In this document: positions 7,876 to 17,410 of the stretch, piece by piece | Layout: each line of letters opens with the position of its first letter | How positions within the stretch are numbered: the stretch's first letter is position 1 | Source of the DNA: a virus | Strand: one strand, 5' to 3' | Length of the DNA stretch: 52,972 bases | IMG/VR virus record: IMGVR_UViG_3300042379_000073 | Coordinates: 1-52,972 of that record | Notes under the pieces: generated by a model | Databases searched by the model: none | Told to the model about the DNA's origin: nothing | Seen by the model: only the letters and a program-made list of their open reading frames with translations | Made by a program: the position numbers and the translations under genes

Positions 7876-9093
7876 ATGCCAACTTACTTTGCTCGTAAAG
7901 CAGGCAACATCAACGCCTCCGATGTCTGGGCGACCGCGCCCGCAGGCACAGCCGCCGCTGTCACTTTTGCTTCTGGCGATGTGCTTGTCGCAAACAGCTT
8001 CGCCGTCACGGTCAATGTCTCTACCGACCTTGGTAGCACCGGACAAGTCCGCAACGATACTTTTGGAGGAGCAACCAACGGTGGAGGGTTCGTTTTAAAA
8101 CCGGACAAAACCCTGACGGCAACCGTTATTACTGGAACAAGCGCTTCATGCTTAAATTTTGCTGACGCCGGATCAACCTATGTAGTCGGGACAATAAACG
8201 CCAATGCGACAAATGCAGGCACAAGCGGTCTTGTAAATTCCTCATCGACAGGAACTGTTTTTGTGACGGGTAATGTTGTTGGCTCATCTGGTGGCGCAAA
8301 TGCCATTGGAATAACTAACTCAGCAGGAGGCGTGATAAATGTAACAGGCAGTGTTTTGGGCGCCTTAGGAACGGCTATGCGAAATTCCGCAGGAGGCACA
8401 ATCATCGTGACCGGACCAGTAGAAGCAGGGCTGGGATTATCTGGGTTTGGTCATGGAATCATCAATGCTGGGGCAGGAACTATTCAAGTGGTAGGAAATG
8501 TCACGGCCTCGTCAAACCTGCCTGCCATTTCATCGACAAACGCCAGCTCGGTCGTGAGGGTTAGCGGTTCATTCATTTACGCTGTAAACGGGCAAGTTCC
8601 TATTGCGTCAAATCGCGTCTTGCTGAATACGACACCAACTTTAGCTTTCACACGCTATGCCGTGAATGGCACGGGAACATATTTCGATATGTTTACCGCC
8701 GACAACACTGGCTTGGGACCAGCGACTGGAAATGTTCGCGCTGGTGTGAGCTACGGCGGTATGACAGGCTCACTCGCAGTGCCATTGCCGAGTCAAGTGG
8801 CGGTCGGTGTCGCCACAGACGACACGGTTGGAACAGCAGCGCTCACCGCCGACAACCTCCGCGCCGCGCTCGGTCTCGGATCGGCTAACCTCGATTCTCA
8901 ACTCGCTGTATTGTCGAACCTCGACGCCACGGTATCCAGCAGGCTTGCAAGCAGCGCATACACCGCCCCAAGCAACTCGGATGTGGCGGCGATCAAAGCC
9001 AAAACGGATCTACTAGAAACCACTCGCCTCGCGCAGTGTTCCACGGTTGCAACCACGGGAGATCAAATCGCAGCGGCATTTAATTCTCCATAA
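7876..9093 (+). CDS. Beta-helical fibre / adhesin-like protein
   Basis: 405 residues. After a ~70-residue N-terminus there are repeated beta coils with Val-Thr-Gly patterns (such as NVTGSVLG and IIVTGPVEAG), typical of right-handed beta-solenoids. Residues about 300-400 are more helical. No catalytic motif of a pectate-lyase or sialidase type is obvious. A glycan-contacting fibre is inferred. Confidence 0.6.
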   Translation: MPTYFARKAGNINASDVWATAPAGTAAAVTFASGDVLVANSFAVTVNVSTDLGSTGQVRNDTFGGATNGGGFVLKPDKTLTATVITGTSASCLNFADAGSTYVVGTINANATNAGTSGLVNSSSTGTVFVTGNVVGSSGGANAIGITNSAGGVINVTGSVLGALGTAMRNSAGGTIIVTGPVEAGLGLSGFGHGIINAGAGTIQVVGNVTASSNLPAISSTNASSVVRVSGSFIYAVNGQVPIASNRVLLNTTPTLAFTRYAVNGTGTYFDMFTADNTGLGPATGNVRAGVSYGGMTGSLAVPLPSQVAVGVATDDTVGTAALTADNLRAALGLGSANLDSQLAVLSNLDATVSSRLASSAYTAPSNSDVAAIKAKTDLLETTRLAQCSTVATTGDQIAAAFNSP

Positions 9094-9100
9094 TCGTTGT

Positions 9101-9967
9101 ATGATTTTAACAGATTCAACCGCAGCCGAAGTTGGGACAAGCGATGTAAAAGCAATCTTATCGTCAACATCATTGTTTCGTCAGTTTATGTGCTATATGG
9201 CAATAACCTTGTCCCAAGCGATTTCTGGCACAACTGGTTTAATCAAAAACGGGATCGGTGGACTTACGCTTTCTGGTGTATGTAATTATACTGGGCCAAC
9301 GCAAATCAATGCTGGTCAAATTGCAATTTCAAGCGCATCAACTCTCAACGGAGTAATTAGCGGAGCGGGACAACTAACAAAGACTGGAACAACCGCTTTA
9401 ATCATTGGTGGAAGTAATACCTATTCGGGAGGAACATTATCTGCTCCATCGGCGGCAACAGGCACAATTACATTTTCGCAAAATAATGCTTTTGGAACAG
9501 GGTTGTTTACATCTGCTGGGCCATCTCAAATTATTACTGCAAGCAGCGCAACACTAACAAATAATTTCCAAATAAATGCTGTGCAATCCTTGCAATTTCG
9601 CGTTAACATCGGAACAACAATATTGACTCTTTCTGGTAATATCACTGGGAGCGGGAGTTTAAACAAAGCATCAACAGGGCAGCTTCGATTAAACGGAACG
9701 CTGACCTACACGGGTTCAACAATGATTAGTGCTGGAACTTTGCGAGCGATAAAAACAACTGGAGCCTCCACCGCAACGGCATCATTTACTAGCGGTGGCC
9801 TTTCAGTTTCGTTCAATGTTGCACCTCCAACGGGAATTACAACATTTCGTTTTTTCCAAGGATCAACAACAAATTCATACCCATCAGTAACCTTGGTTGG
9901 TGTTCCAGTTGGAACTACAGCAACCTATACTTCTGCAACATCAACACTTACTGTAATAGTACCATGA
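9101..9967 (+). CDS. Fibre with autotransporter-type beta-strand repeats
   Basis: 288 residues from the ATG at 9101, chosen because it follows the previous stop by 7 bp; an upstream in-frame start would overlap that gene. Residues about 50-110 carry units such as GLIKNGIGGLTLSG, AGQLTKTGTTALIIGG and SNTYSGGT. This matches the autotransporter-associated beta-strand repeat common in large bacterial adhesins, abundant in Verrucomicrobiota and relatives. Its use in a phage fibre suggests domain capture from a host surface protein. Confidence 0.65.
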   Translation: MILTDSTAAEVGTSDVKAILSSTSLFRQFMCYMAITLSQAISGTTGLIKNGIGGLTLSGVCNYTGPTQINAGQIAISSASTLNGVISGAGQLTKTGTTALIIGGSNTYSGGTLSAPSAATGTITFSQNNAFGTGLFTSAGPSQIITASSATLTNNFQINAVQSLQFRVNIGTTILTLSGNITGSGSLNKASTGQLRLNGTLTYTGSTMISAGTLRAIKTTGASTATASFTSGGLSVSFNVAPPTGITTFRFFQGSTTNSYPSVTLVGVPVGTTATYTSATSTLTVIVP

Positions 9968-10179
9968 TAATTTCTCCAAACGAAAATGGTTGGTCGTATG
10001 ATGACTCTACAGGCAACTGGAAATTGGTCTATGCTGACAAAATAATTATCTTTTACGAAGAAACCAACGTGTCAATCGCAACTCAAAGCATATTATTTGT
10101 GGGAACGCACGAAGAGTGCGAAGAACAGATTGTAAAAGAAGGATTGTCTTGGCCTGTTGAGTCTGAGATAACCACTTGA
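9964..10179 (+). CDS. Small hypothetical protein
   Basis: 71 residues, starting in the stop of the fibre gene (ATGA). Aromatic-rich with an acidic C-terminal half and a single cysteine. Not recognised. Its stop overlaps the -35 of the next promoter. Confidence 0.55.
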   Translation: MIISPNENGWSYDDSTGNWKLVYADKIIIFYEETNVSIATQSILFVGTHEECEEQIVKEGLSWPVESEITT

Positions 10180-10204
10180 CAAAAACGCAATTCAACGATT
10201 AATA
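10176..10204 (+). promoter_or_regulatory. Promoter for collagen-like fibre gene
   Basis: TTGACA at 10176-10181, 17-bp spacer, TTAATA at 10199-10204. The expected transcription start (~10211) coincides with the ATG at 10212, so the mRNA may be leaderless. Confidence 0.6.
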
Positions 10205-10211
10205 ATAAACT

Positions 10212-11768
10212 ATGGCACTCACATTTAACCCATTTACTGGTACGCTTGATTTCACTGGGAGTCAAGCAGCCGCAGCAATTGGGGCTACAGGGGCTACTGG
10301 CCCATCTGGAGGCCCAACTGGGGCTACGGGCGCGACTGGAAGCACAGGCGCGACTGGAATAGGAACAGATGGAGCCACAGGCAGCACTGGAGCTAGCGGA
10401 ATTAATGGTAATGATGGAGCTACTGGTTCCACGGGATTACAAGGGCCAACGCCTTGGACATTGCCAGCGACAGTATACGACAACGGAGCTTCTTACAATC
10501 TTGGCGCAGCAGTCACCTATCTTGGTGGGTATTATTACAGAACTGGCAACCCACTAAACCCCGGTTATCCACCAACACCCGGATCAATTAATGCGTCATG
10601 GACACCAGTTGCTGATGGTGGTGCTACTGGCCCAGATGGTGCAACAGGAGCCACAGGAACGGCTGGACTAGATGGGGCCACTGGTTCTACTGGTGCAACT
10701 GGAATTGCTGGATTGGACGGTTCGACTGGAGCCACGGGAGCCACGGGTGTAGCTGGAACTGACGGAGCAACGGGTTCAACTGGAGCCACTGGGATTCAAG
10801 GGGATGTCGGAGCGACTGGGGCTACTGGTATCCAAGGAGACGTTGGAGCGACTGGCGCAACGGGTGATCTCGGAGCCACGGGCGCAACGGGAGCTACAGG
10901 CTTGACTGGAGTTAGAGGGGCCACTGGAAGCACTGGTTTGGATGGAAGCACTGGGGCCACAGGATTACAAGGCCCACAAGGATTTAGTTCTGGTGCAGCA
11001 TATTATTTTAATCCTTCCGATTCATCAGATATCCTTGGATATTATGAAATGAATCGTGATTTGGTAATTGGAGTCGGAACAACACTTACTGCTTCTGGTG
11101 CAGGAGCGCAATTAGTTGGATCATTTGCAACAATTTCAAGTGATCCTAATGTTACTACAATTACAGCAGGAAATTGGAATTTTGAAAATTTTGTTTCGAT
11201 GAGTTCCAATGGAGGAACACCAAAAATTTATGGTGAGATTTATTATCGAAATCTTGCTGGAACAGAAACGCTAATTGCAACAAATGTTGTTAATCCGCAT
11301 CCAATCACAGATGGAACTGTCAACGAATTGTATTTGTGGAGCATTCCAGTTCCTGCAACAAATGTTTTATCCACGGATAGAATTGTTGTTAAGTTTTATG
11401 CCATTGATCTTGGCGGAAGAACAATGACAATGCATTTTGAGGATAGTCATGTTGCTCAAGTTGTTAGTTCTCTATCGCCAGCAACTCAAGGGGCTACTGG
11501 AGCGACCGGGGCAACAGGAATTGGAGCGACAGGTGCAACTGGTATCCAAGGCGATATCGGTTCGACAGGGGCCACAGGCGCAACAGGAATTGGAATTCAA
11601 GGAAGCACAGGAGCCACGGGAGTTACGCCAGCAAATATTGTTCTCTCGGATATAACTGGTTTATCAGGTGCAACCCAATTAACCAATCTTGTTGAAATCA
11701 CTCAAACTGGATACAATTTAATCGTTACCCCAGACCCGAACACGTTGTATGTAATTGTTGGGCCATAA
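10212..11768 (+). CDS. Collagen-like tail fibre protein 1
   Basis: 518 residues. An N-terminal anchor ([14 protein letters not shown]) precedes Gly-X-Thr triplets (GATGATG pattern) at about residues 20-75. Then comes a ~60-residue carbohydrate-module-like insert with [12 protein letters not shown] second triplet block spans about 138-257, followed by a beta-rich globular domain (~258-425), a third triplet block (~428-475) and a short C-terminal cap. Such triplets form collagen-like triple helices in phage fibres. The mid-chain globular domain interrupting the shaft is notable. Confidence 0.85.
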   Translation: MALTFNPFTGTLDFTGSQAAAAIGATGATGPSGGPTGATGATGSTGATGIGTDGATGSTGASGINGNDGATGSTGLQGPTPWTLPATVYDNGASYNLGAAVTYLGGYYYRTGNPLNPGYPPTPGSINASWTPVADGGATGPDGATGATGTAGLDGATGSTGATGIAGLDGSTGATGATGVAGTDGATGSTGATGIQGDVGATGATGIQGDVGATGATGDLGATGATGATGLTGVRGATGSTGLDGSTGATGLQGPQGFSSGAAYYFNPSDSSDILGYYEMNRDLVIGVGTTLTASGAGAQLVGSFATISSDPNVTTITAGNWNFENFVSMSSNGGTPKIYGEIYYRNLAGTETLIATNVVNPHPITDGTVNELYLWSIPVPATNVLSTDRIVVKFYAIDLGGRTMTMHFEDSHVAQVVSSLSPATQGATGATGATGIGATGATGIQGDIGSTGATGATGIGIQGSTGATGVTPANIVLSDITGLSGATQLTNLVEITQTGYNLIVTPDPNTLYVIVGP

Positions 11769-11772
11769 TAAA

Positions 11773-11949
11773 ATGAACGATAACGCCACCAGTCACGGAT
11801 TAATGGGTACAGTCATCTCGACCACGGGATTTATAATTTCAATGTTACCAGAAATAGAAGCGTCAATTAGAGTCGGGGGCGGAATCATCAGTATTATTGC
11901 TGGTATCCTAACGTGCATCTACATGACAAAACAAATAATCAAAAAATGA
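11773..11949 (+). CDS. Small membrane protein, holin candidate
   Basis: 58 residues from the ATG at 11773. There are two hydrophobic segments (about residues 11-28 and 36-53) separated by a short polar loop, ending in a Lys-rich tail. Size, topology and placement just upstream of a lipoprotein and an endolysin-like gene suggest a holin or pinholin. Confidence 0.5.
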   Translation: MNDNATSHGLMGTVISTTGFIISMLPEIEASIRVGGGIISIIAGILTCIYMTKQIIKK

Positions 11950-12113
11950 ACGCAAAAAAAATAGCATTAGCAATGATAGTAATATCATTTATGTTTTTGG
12001 GCATGGCATTCTTAACGGGATGTGCTGGGTTTAAAGCGCCTAGCGTATGCTTCAAAACAGACTATGGTACACTATGTTACGAACTGCCAGAAATTAAAGG
12101 ACTTAAAAAATGA
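11946..12113 (+). CDS. Small lipoprotein, outer-spanin-like
   Basis: 55 residues starting in the previous stop (ATGA). A basic N-terminus, a hydrophobic segment and the lipobox LTGC predict a lipoprotein whose mature part is only ~30 residues with two further cysteines. In a lysis cassette such short lipoproteins can act as o-spanins. No matching i-spanin is obvious, so the role is tentative. Confidence 0.55.
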   Translation: MNAKKIALAMIVISFMFLGMAFLTGCAGFKAPSVCFKTDYGTLCYELPEIKGLKK

Positions 12114-12283
12114 AAAACCTACTAACTACACTACTCGAAAAACTGAGCGAAAACTCCACATGGCGCGGAGTGATTCTAATTGCTATTGCAGTTGGGGTTA
12201 AAATTGAGCCAGAACTCCAAGAGTCTATCATCGTCGCAGGACTAGGACTTGTTGGATTAATCAACGTAGTCCGTAAAGGCTAA
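12110..12283 (+). CDS. Small membrane protein, second holin candidate
   Basis: 57 residues, overlapping the lipoprotein stop (ATGA). It has an amphipathic N-terminus, two hydrophobic stretches (about 20-31 and 39-52) and a basic tail RKG. The next gene starts on the last base of its stop codon. With 11773 it may form a holin/antiholin pair; which is which cannot be told from sequence. Confidence 0.5.
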   Translation: MKNLLTTLLEKLSENSTWRGVILIAIAVGVKIEPELQESIIVAGLGLVGLINVVRKG

Positions 12284-12825
12284 TGGTTCCAAACTCCAGA
12301 CCGCAGCAAGCAAAAGAGAAGACGCTCTCGATGGTAATCAAATCGGGAATCGTTGATCGTGTTGCTTTGGTCGGCATTAGGGGGTATTACTCTGAAACAT
12401 TTCAACCTTCTGGCAATCAAAGAGGTATCTACGACGATGCGATCATACTTTTATCTCCAAGCGTCCATGCTACGTTTAACGCTAATACTGATCCGTCGAT
12501 ATTTAAGAAAGGTATCGCGGTACTCAAGACTGGTATTCATCGGTATCGTAAGGGGAATCATGGTATCTCTAAACCCGGAGGTGGCTACCCTGCGTTGCGA
12601 CCTTCTAACCCAAAAGAAGAAGTGCCTGTTACAAGAGATGGTGAAGGCGATTCTATGGGGGTAGCAATCAATATCCATAAGGGTTCAAGAAATTCTACTA
12701 GCTCGCTAGGATGCCAAACGATCTACCCTCCACAATGGGATGGATTTATAAATCTCGTTTACTCAGAAATGAGTAGATACAACCAAAAGACAATTCCATA
12801 CTTGCTTGTGGAACAAACTTCTTGA
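12283..12825 (+). CDS. Endolysin-like cell-wall enzyme with S-x-GCQT motif
   Basis: 180 residues. The C-terminal half has a conserved His (INIHKG, ~residue 133) followed by SSLGCQTI (~143-150). This spacing recalls the His...S-x-G-C active-site pattern of L,D-transpeptidase (YkuD) folds. Earlier a GYY and a DDAIILLSP strand fit the same beta-sandwich. Coupling to two holin-like genes and a lipoprotein supports a peptidoglycan-degrading role. If it is a YkuD-type enzyme, the catalytic Cys would be that in GCQT. Confidence 0.55.
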   Translation: MVPNSRPQQAKEKTLSMVIKSGIVDRVALVGIRGYYSETFQPSGNQRGIYDDAIILLSPSVHATFNANTDPSIFKKGIAVLKTGIHRYRKGNHGISKPGGGYPALRPSNPKEEVPVTRDGEGDSMGVAINIHKGSRNSTSSLGCQTIYPPQWDGFINLVYSEMSRYNQKTIPYLLVEQTS

Positions 12826-12842
12826 CTAATACAAAATTAAAA

Positions 12843-12858
12843 TTATCGTAAACGATAA
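12843..12858. promoter_or_regulatory. 16-bp palindrome, copy 3 (TTATCG-TAAA-CGATAA)
   Basis: Perfect arms, ending 5 bp before the start codon at 12864. A TTGACT at 12823-12828 lies upstream, so the site would cover the -10 and start region of any promoter there. Confidence 0.85.
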
Positions 12859-12863
12859 CTCCT

Positions 12864-14222
12864 ATGGGAAACTGTGATTCAAACTGTGGTGGGCCAAGCC
12901 TAAATGCAATGCGCGAGTTGGCTAATAGATCAGCTTACTGGGCGCGTATAGCTCAACAAGCCGCGATTGACGCTGGCGCAACGGGTGCTACTGGGCCAGA
13001 AGGCGCGACTGGGGCAACAGGCATTCAAGGTCTTACTGGTGCGACTGGTGACTTGGGTTCTACAGGATTAACTGGATCAACTGGCTTAGAAGGTGCTACG
13101 GGTTCGACTGGAGTAGGAACAACAGGAGCTACAGGCGTTGATGGCCCCACTGGTGCTACTGGGCCAAGCGGTGGGCCAACTGGCGCAACGGGGCCAGATG
13201 GAGCTACGGGAAGCACAGGCCCAGACGGGGCATCTGGAGCTACAGGCCCAGACGGTTCTACGGGCGCAACGGGTGCTACGGGTGGAATTGGGCCAGATGG
13301 TGCTACTGGAGCTACGGGAGACCTCGGAGCAACAGGGGCCACTGGATTTGGTATCCACGGCTCGACTGGTGCTACTGGCATGGTCGGCCCTCGCGGAGCT
13401 ACTGGACTCACTGGTGGACTTGGAGCCACTGGATCAGGTTCTACTGGAGCAACGGGAGACACAGGAGCTACTGGCCCAAGCGGTGGCCCTACTGGAGCTA
13501 CCGGCATTGACGGGGCGACTGGTTCTACGGGCGCGACAGGCGCGACTGGCTTAACTGGTGTGGTTGGCCCAACTGGTGCTACGGGATTAGATGGTGATAG
13601 ATACCATACCACAAGCACAACTGTACTTACGATTGTATCAAGTGGACTTATTACTTTAACAACCGCTGACCTTAACCTTGATTATAGCATTCAGCAAAGC
13701 GTCATTGTTGCATTCTCAATCGGTCAGTATATGAATGGCAGGGTTGTCTCGTACAGTCCATCAACTGGTGTATTAGTTGTAGATGTTGAAAGCTCACTTG
13801 GTTCTGGAATAAATTTAACTCCTTGGGAAGTTAACCTTGATGGTGCTGTTGGAACTATCGGCTCAACGGGTGCTACAGGCGCGACTGGGGCTGGCGCAAC
13901 GGGAGCCACGGGTCTAGTAGGATTGGATGGAGCCACGGGTTCTACTGGGGCCACAGGGGCCACTGGCGAAGGAGCTACGGGTGCTACTGGTGTATTAGGT
14001 TTAGACGGAGCTACAGGAACAACTGGAGCTACTGGCCCACAAGGATTAGCTGGTGGAGCCACTGGTGCTGGAACTGACGCTATCTTCTGGGAGAATGGGC
14101 AATCAGTAAATACATCCTACTCAATTCCAATTGGAATTAACGCAGGAAGTTTTGGCCCAATCACAGTTCAAGCTGGCGTGACCGTAACGGTTCCCGCTGG
14201 TGGAGTATGGACTGTGGTGTAA
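12864..14222 (+). CDS. Collagen-like tail fibre protein 2
   Basis: 452 residues. A ~35-residue N-terminus with two Cys and a helical segment is followed by long Gly-X-Thr/Ala triplet blocks (~38-245), a ~75-residue beta domain, a second triplet block (~330-398) and a C-terminal knob. The knob ends in [15 protein letters not shown], nearly identical to the end of the protein at 14266, so both probably display the same tip. The anchor differs from that of 10212. Confidence 0.85.
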   Translation: MGNCDSNCGGPSLNAMRELANRSAYWARIAQQAAIDAGATGATGPEGATGATGIQGLTGATGDLGSTGLTGSTGLEGATGSTGVGTTGATGVDGPTGATGPSGGPTGATGPDGATGSTGPDGASGATGPDGSTGATGATGGIGPDGATGATGDLGATGATGFGIHGSTGATGMVGPRGATGLTGGLGATGSGSTGATGDTGATGPSGGPTGATGIDGATGSTGATGATGLTGVVGPTGATGLDGDRYHTTSTTVLTIVSSGLITLTTADLNLDYSIQQSVIVAFSIGQYMNGRVVSYSPSTGVLVVDVESSLGSGINLTPWEVNLDGAVGTIGSTGATGATGAGATGATGLVGLDGATGSTGATGATGEGATGATGVLGLDGATGTTGATGPQGLAGGATGAGTDAIFWENGQSVNTSYSIPIGINAGSFGPITVQAGVTVTVPAGGVWTVV

Positions 14223-14229
14223 AAAAACC

Positions 14230-14257
14230 TTGACACTTTAATAACGTAAACTATTTT
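14230..14257 (+). promoter_or_regulatory. Promoter for 14266 fibre operon
   Basis: TTGACA at 14230-14235, 16-bp spacer, TATTTT at 14252-14257. The expected start (~14264) is about 2 nt from the ATG at 14266, another probable leaderless transcript. Confidence 0.6.
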
Positions 14258-14265
14258 ATAAAACT

Positions 14266-14835
14266 ATGGGATGCTGCAATTCATATCCTCCATGCCAAGC
14301 GAATGACGCTAATGTATGTGATCCATTGAGTACAACGGAAGAAGCATACAAAATCGTAGTGGAAGATATTGCCTTTTGCAAAAAGACAGTAGCTGCACCA
14401 GATAATGTTTCTGCACTTCAATACGATTCTAGCGCACTTGTAAACTGGAAAGATGGAAGTTCGACAAAACCATTTAGCCTACCACAATTGCAAGGTGCAA
14501 CTGGGGCGGTAGGACTCGTAGCAAGGAAATCGAACGGAGACTTTGTATACATCAACGGAGCAACAGCAGCCACTGGTGCTACTGGAGTTCTGAACGTAAT
14601 GGCTAACATTGGTTCCCAGTGGATAACTACTACGATCAACCTTGCAACTGGAGGTGGAGGAAGTGGACAACCAACTGGAGCAGTAGGTAACCCAGTGTTC
14701 TACGAGAACGACCAAATCGTAACAGGAAACTACACAATTACAACAAACAAAAACGCATTAACCGCTGGGCCAATCACAGTAGCAGCAGGAGTGACTGTAA
14801 CAGTACCCGCAGGATCAGTATGGACAGTAGTATAA
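14266..14835 (+). CDS. Fibre protein with shared C-terminal knob
   Basis: 189 residues. The N-terminus begins MGCCNSYPPC with several cysteines, then a helical segment and a central beta region (QGATGAVGLVARKSNGDFVY). The C-terminal ~40 residues match those of collagen-like protein 2, including GPITV and [15 protein letters not shown]. It looks like a shaft-less version of the same fibre. Confidence 0.7.
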   Translation: MGCCNSYPPCQANDANVCDPLSTTEEAYKIVVEDIAFCKKTVAAPDNVSALQYDSSALVNWKDGSSTKPFSLPQLQGATGAVGLVARKSNGDFVYINGATAATGATGVLNVMANIGSQWITTTINLATGGGGSGQPTGAVGNPVFYENDQIVTGNYTITTNKNALTAGPITVAAGVTVTVPAGSVWTVV

Positions 14836-14847
14836 AGGAATAAAATT

Positions 14848-15630
14848 ATGCCAGTAACAATTAACGGAACAACAGGAATTACGACACCAGCATTGGTCAA
14901 CGGAACTGCTTTGTCATTCCGAAACAAGATCATTAATGGTAATTTTAGCATCAACCAACGCGTATATGTTTCTGGAACTGCGACGATTGCAGCAGACCAA
15001 TATACTCTTGACCGCTGGAGAGTAGCTACATCTGGTCAGAATCTGACATTCTCTGGAAGCGGAACTGGAAATATCGTTACTGCTCCTGCTGGTGGCATTG
15101 AACAAGTTATTGAAAGTCTAAACATCGAAGGTGGAACATACACGCTTTCATGGACTGGAACTGCAACTGGTGCAGTAAATGGAACGGCGGTATCAAATGG
15201 CGGTCAAGTCACACTTACTGCCAATACCAATGCGACTATCAAATTTTCAAGTGGAACAGTATCACAAGTCCAACTTGAATCAGGATCAGTAGCAACTCCA
15301 TTTGAGAATCGTCCTATTGGAACTGAACTTGCTTTGTGTCAGAGGTATTATGAATCATGGACAAACACTAGTGGGGTTGGGCAGAACGTGGTTACTGCTT
15401 ATGGCATTGGTGGCAATAACGCCGTCGCGCACACTTATTCATTCCAAACCGCAAAACGCGCTACGCCAACAGTTTCAATTTCAAATGTTTCGTATGCCAA
15501 CGCCACTTTTCAGCTAGTCGCTCCAACAACAACAAACTTCACACTTCAATTGGCTTCCACATCAGCTTCAATGGCTCAATGTAGTGCGTTAGTTGGGGGC
15601 ACTTGGATGACAGCATCAGTAGAACTTTAA
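14848..15630 (+). CDS. Tail fibre / receptor-binding protein
   Basis: 260 residues. The segment FRNKIINGNFSINQR followed by DRWRV is a well-known opening of phage and bacterial carbohydrate-binding beta-sandwich domains. A beta-rich body, then ENRPIGTELALCQRYYE, marks the hinge to a C-terminal domain. A receptor-recognition role is inferred. Confidence 0.72.
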   Translation: MPVTINGTTGITTPALVNGTALSFRNKIINGNFSINQRVYVSGTATIAADQYTLDRWRVATSGQNLTFSGSGTGNIVTAPAGGIEQVIESLNIEGGTYTLSWTGTATGAVNGTAVSNGGQVTLTANTNATIKFSSGTVSQVQLESGSVATPFENRPIGTELALCQRYYESWTNTSGVGQNVVTAYGIGGNNAVAHTYSFQTAKRATPTVSISNVSYANATFQLVAPTTTNFTLQLASTSASMAQCSALVGGTWMTASVEL

Positions 15631-15633
15631 TAT

Positions 15634-15930
15634 ATGAACTACAAACTCATCTACGATTCAACAAGTATTCTGCGACTCACGGATAACGCATTTATCCCTG
15701 CTGATCCTGCAAATACGGATTACCAAGCATATCTAACTTGGCTTGGAGAAGGCAATACTCCAGAACCTGCTGATCTTCCACCAGCACCAGATAACAAAGC
15801 ATTGCGTCAAGCTGCTTATGTTGCTGAATCTGATCCAATCTTTTTCAAATACCAACGTGAAGAAGCAACCAAAGAAGAATGGTTGGCAAAAATCGAAGAG
15901 ATCAAGGCACGTTATCCAGAGAACAATTAA
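15634..15930 (+). CDS. Fibre-associated small protein
   Basis: 98 residues. The C-terminal part (ESDPIFFKYQREEATKEEW, then KIEEIKARYP) is a common motif of small phage proteins placed between fibre genes, sometimes annotated as fibre assembly proteins. The spacing of 3 bp on each side shows tight coupling. Chaperone or structural role cannot be decided. Confidence 0.6.
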   Translation: MNYKLIYDSTSILRLTDNAFIPADPANTDYQAYLTWLGEGNTPEPADLPPAPDNKALRQAAYVAESDPIFFKYQREEATKEEWLAKIEEIKARYPENN

Positions 15931-15933
15931 CCT

Positions 15934-16554
15934 ATGGCAACCTCATTAACACTACAAAACGATGCGTCATTAGCGCAGGGCTACATCCAAGTCAACGGAA
16001 CGACCTCTGCGACATTTACGACGAGTGGCATCACAGGCAATTTGACTGGGAACGTGACTGGTTCACTTACCTCAGGAGGCTCGCTGACTCTTGCAACAGC
16101 ACAGACTGCATCTGGAACTGCTGTTGATTTTACTGGTATCCCAAGTTGGGCAAAGCGCATTACTGTGATGTTTAATGCAGTTAGCACGAATGGTGGGAGT
16201 GGAATATTAATTCAAATTGGGTCTGGTTCTATAACAAACTCTGGCTATTCATCATCTGCAACTTATGCTACTACAGTCGTTGGATCGTCAACATCTACGG
16301 CAGGATTTTTAATTAATGCTTCTGGGAGCGTCAATTCAGGTTCTGTTAATAATGGTAATGTAATACTTTGTTTACAAAATAACAATGCATGGACTTCTTT
16401 TGGAGTCTTATCTTTGGTTACTGCTACTGCCACGCAATTCAATAGTGGCGTATCTCCTGCTCTTGGAAGCGCATTGGATAGAGTTCGCATCACCACAGTG
16501 AACGGCACAGACGCTTTTGACGCTGGAACAATTAACATCTCTTTTGAAGGATAA
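15934..16554 (+). CDS. Tail fibre protein
   Basis: 206 residues. A Ser/Thr/Gly-rich N-terminal beta region (NLTGNVTGSLTSGG) leads to a C-terminal beta-sandwich starting at AVDFTGIPSWAKRITVMF, a pattern I recall as frequent in phage tail-fibre tips. Probably a receptor-binding tip variant. Confidence 0.65.
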   Translation: MATSLTLQNDASLAQGYIQVNGTTSATFTTSGITGNLTGNVTGSLTSGGSLTLATAQTASGTAVDFTGIPSWAKRITVMFNAVSTNGGSGILIQIGSGSITNSGYSSSATYATTVVGSSTSTAGFLINASGSVNSGSVNNGNVILCLQNNNAWTSFGVLSLVTATATQFNSGVSPALGSALDRVRITTVNGTDAFDAGTINISFEG

Positions 16555-16557
16555 CCT

Positions 16558-17001
16558 ATGCCAACAACAATTACATCCGCAGGAGTAACTTTTACTGACA
16601 CGACTACGCTGACGAGTGCGAATATCGGCACAGCACAGCTTGTCAATGGTTCCGTCACCGCAGCAAAACTTGGCACTACAGAGCAGAAGCAGATTGCCAA
16701 AGCATGGGTGAATTTTAATGGAACTACATCACCCGGAACAATCCGCTCCAGCTACAATGTCTCCAGTGTTACTAAAAATTCAACTGGTAATTATACTGTA
16801 AATTTTGCTACTGCAATGGCGGATGCGAATTATAGTGTATCTGGATTGGGATATGTTGGCTCGAATACAGTAAATGTAACATATTTAACCCTTGACGGAA
16901 CAAATCAAAATTTTTGTAATATAAGAAACGCTCCTTCTGGAGGCGGAAGTGGAGGGGGAGCAGATACATCCCTTATGTGTGTTCAAATCTTCGGAAACTA
17001 A
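16558..17001 (+). CDS. Tail fibre tip protein
   Basis: 147 residues. Short N-terminal repeats (FTDTTTLTSANIGTAQLVNG) precede the motif KAWVNFNGT, then SSYNVSSVT and YTVNFATAMADANY. This is a widespread phage fibre domain. A Gly-rich linker precedes a final Cys-containing strand. Confidence 0.7.
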   Translation: MPTTITSAGVTFTDTTTLTSANIGTAQLVNGSVTAAKLGTTEQKQIAKAWVNFNGTTSPGTIRSSYNVSSVTKNSTGNYTVNFATAMADANYSVSGLGYVGSNTVNVTYLTLDGTNQNFCNIRNAPSGGGSGGGADTSLMCVQIFGN

Positions 17002-17005
17002 TCTT

Positions 17006-17410
17006 ATGCTTATCACCTATCCACAGCCAAACGGACAAGTAGCAGTAGTCATCCCATGCGGTGACGTTAATGACGCAATCAAAGATGTTCCAGCAGGAAT
17101 TGAATATAAAATCGTCGATTCAGTTGATATTGATAACGACTACTTCAACGCATACGAATTTGACTCTGAAACTGGAGCAAAGGTAAACATCGAAAAAGCT
17201 AAGGCTATTCATCTCGATAAGTTCCGTTCTGCTCGTTCACCGAAGCTCGCTAATCTCGACATCGAGTTTATGAAAGCAGTTGAGTCTAGCGATACTGCCG
17301 CACAGCAAGCTATCGGCGGGGTAAAGCAAGCATTGCGTGACGTTACGCTGATTGTGCTTCCAGACGATCTTGCTGGCATCAAAGCAACTTGGCCTGACAT
17401 TCTGAAGTAA
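17006..17410 (+). CDS. Fibre assembly-type small protein
   Basis: 134 residues from the ATG at 17006, chosen because the longer frame would overlap the previous gene. The C-terminal half (FRSARSPKLANLDIEFMKA, then KQALRDVT) is a recurring motif next to fibre genes. Its stop overlaps the next start by 1 bp. Confidence 0.6.
   Translation: MLITYPQPNGQVAVVIPCGDVNDAIKDVPAGIEYKIVDSVDIDNDYFNAYEFDSETGAKVNIEKAKAIHLDKFRSARSPKLANLDIEFMKAVESSDTAAQQAIGGVKQALRDVTLIVLPDDLAGIKATWPDILK

Noticed and set aside
10262-14062. Val-Ala-Pro repeat frames opposite both collagen-like genes
   Set aside because: Antisense reading of GGN-GCN-ACN triplets automatically yields V-A-P repeats.
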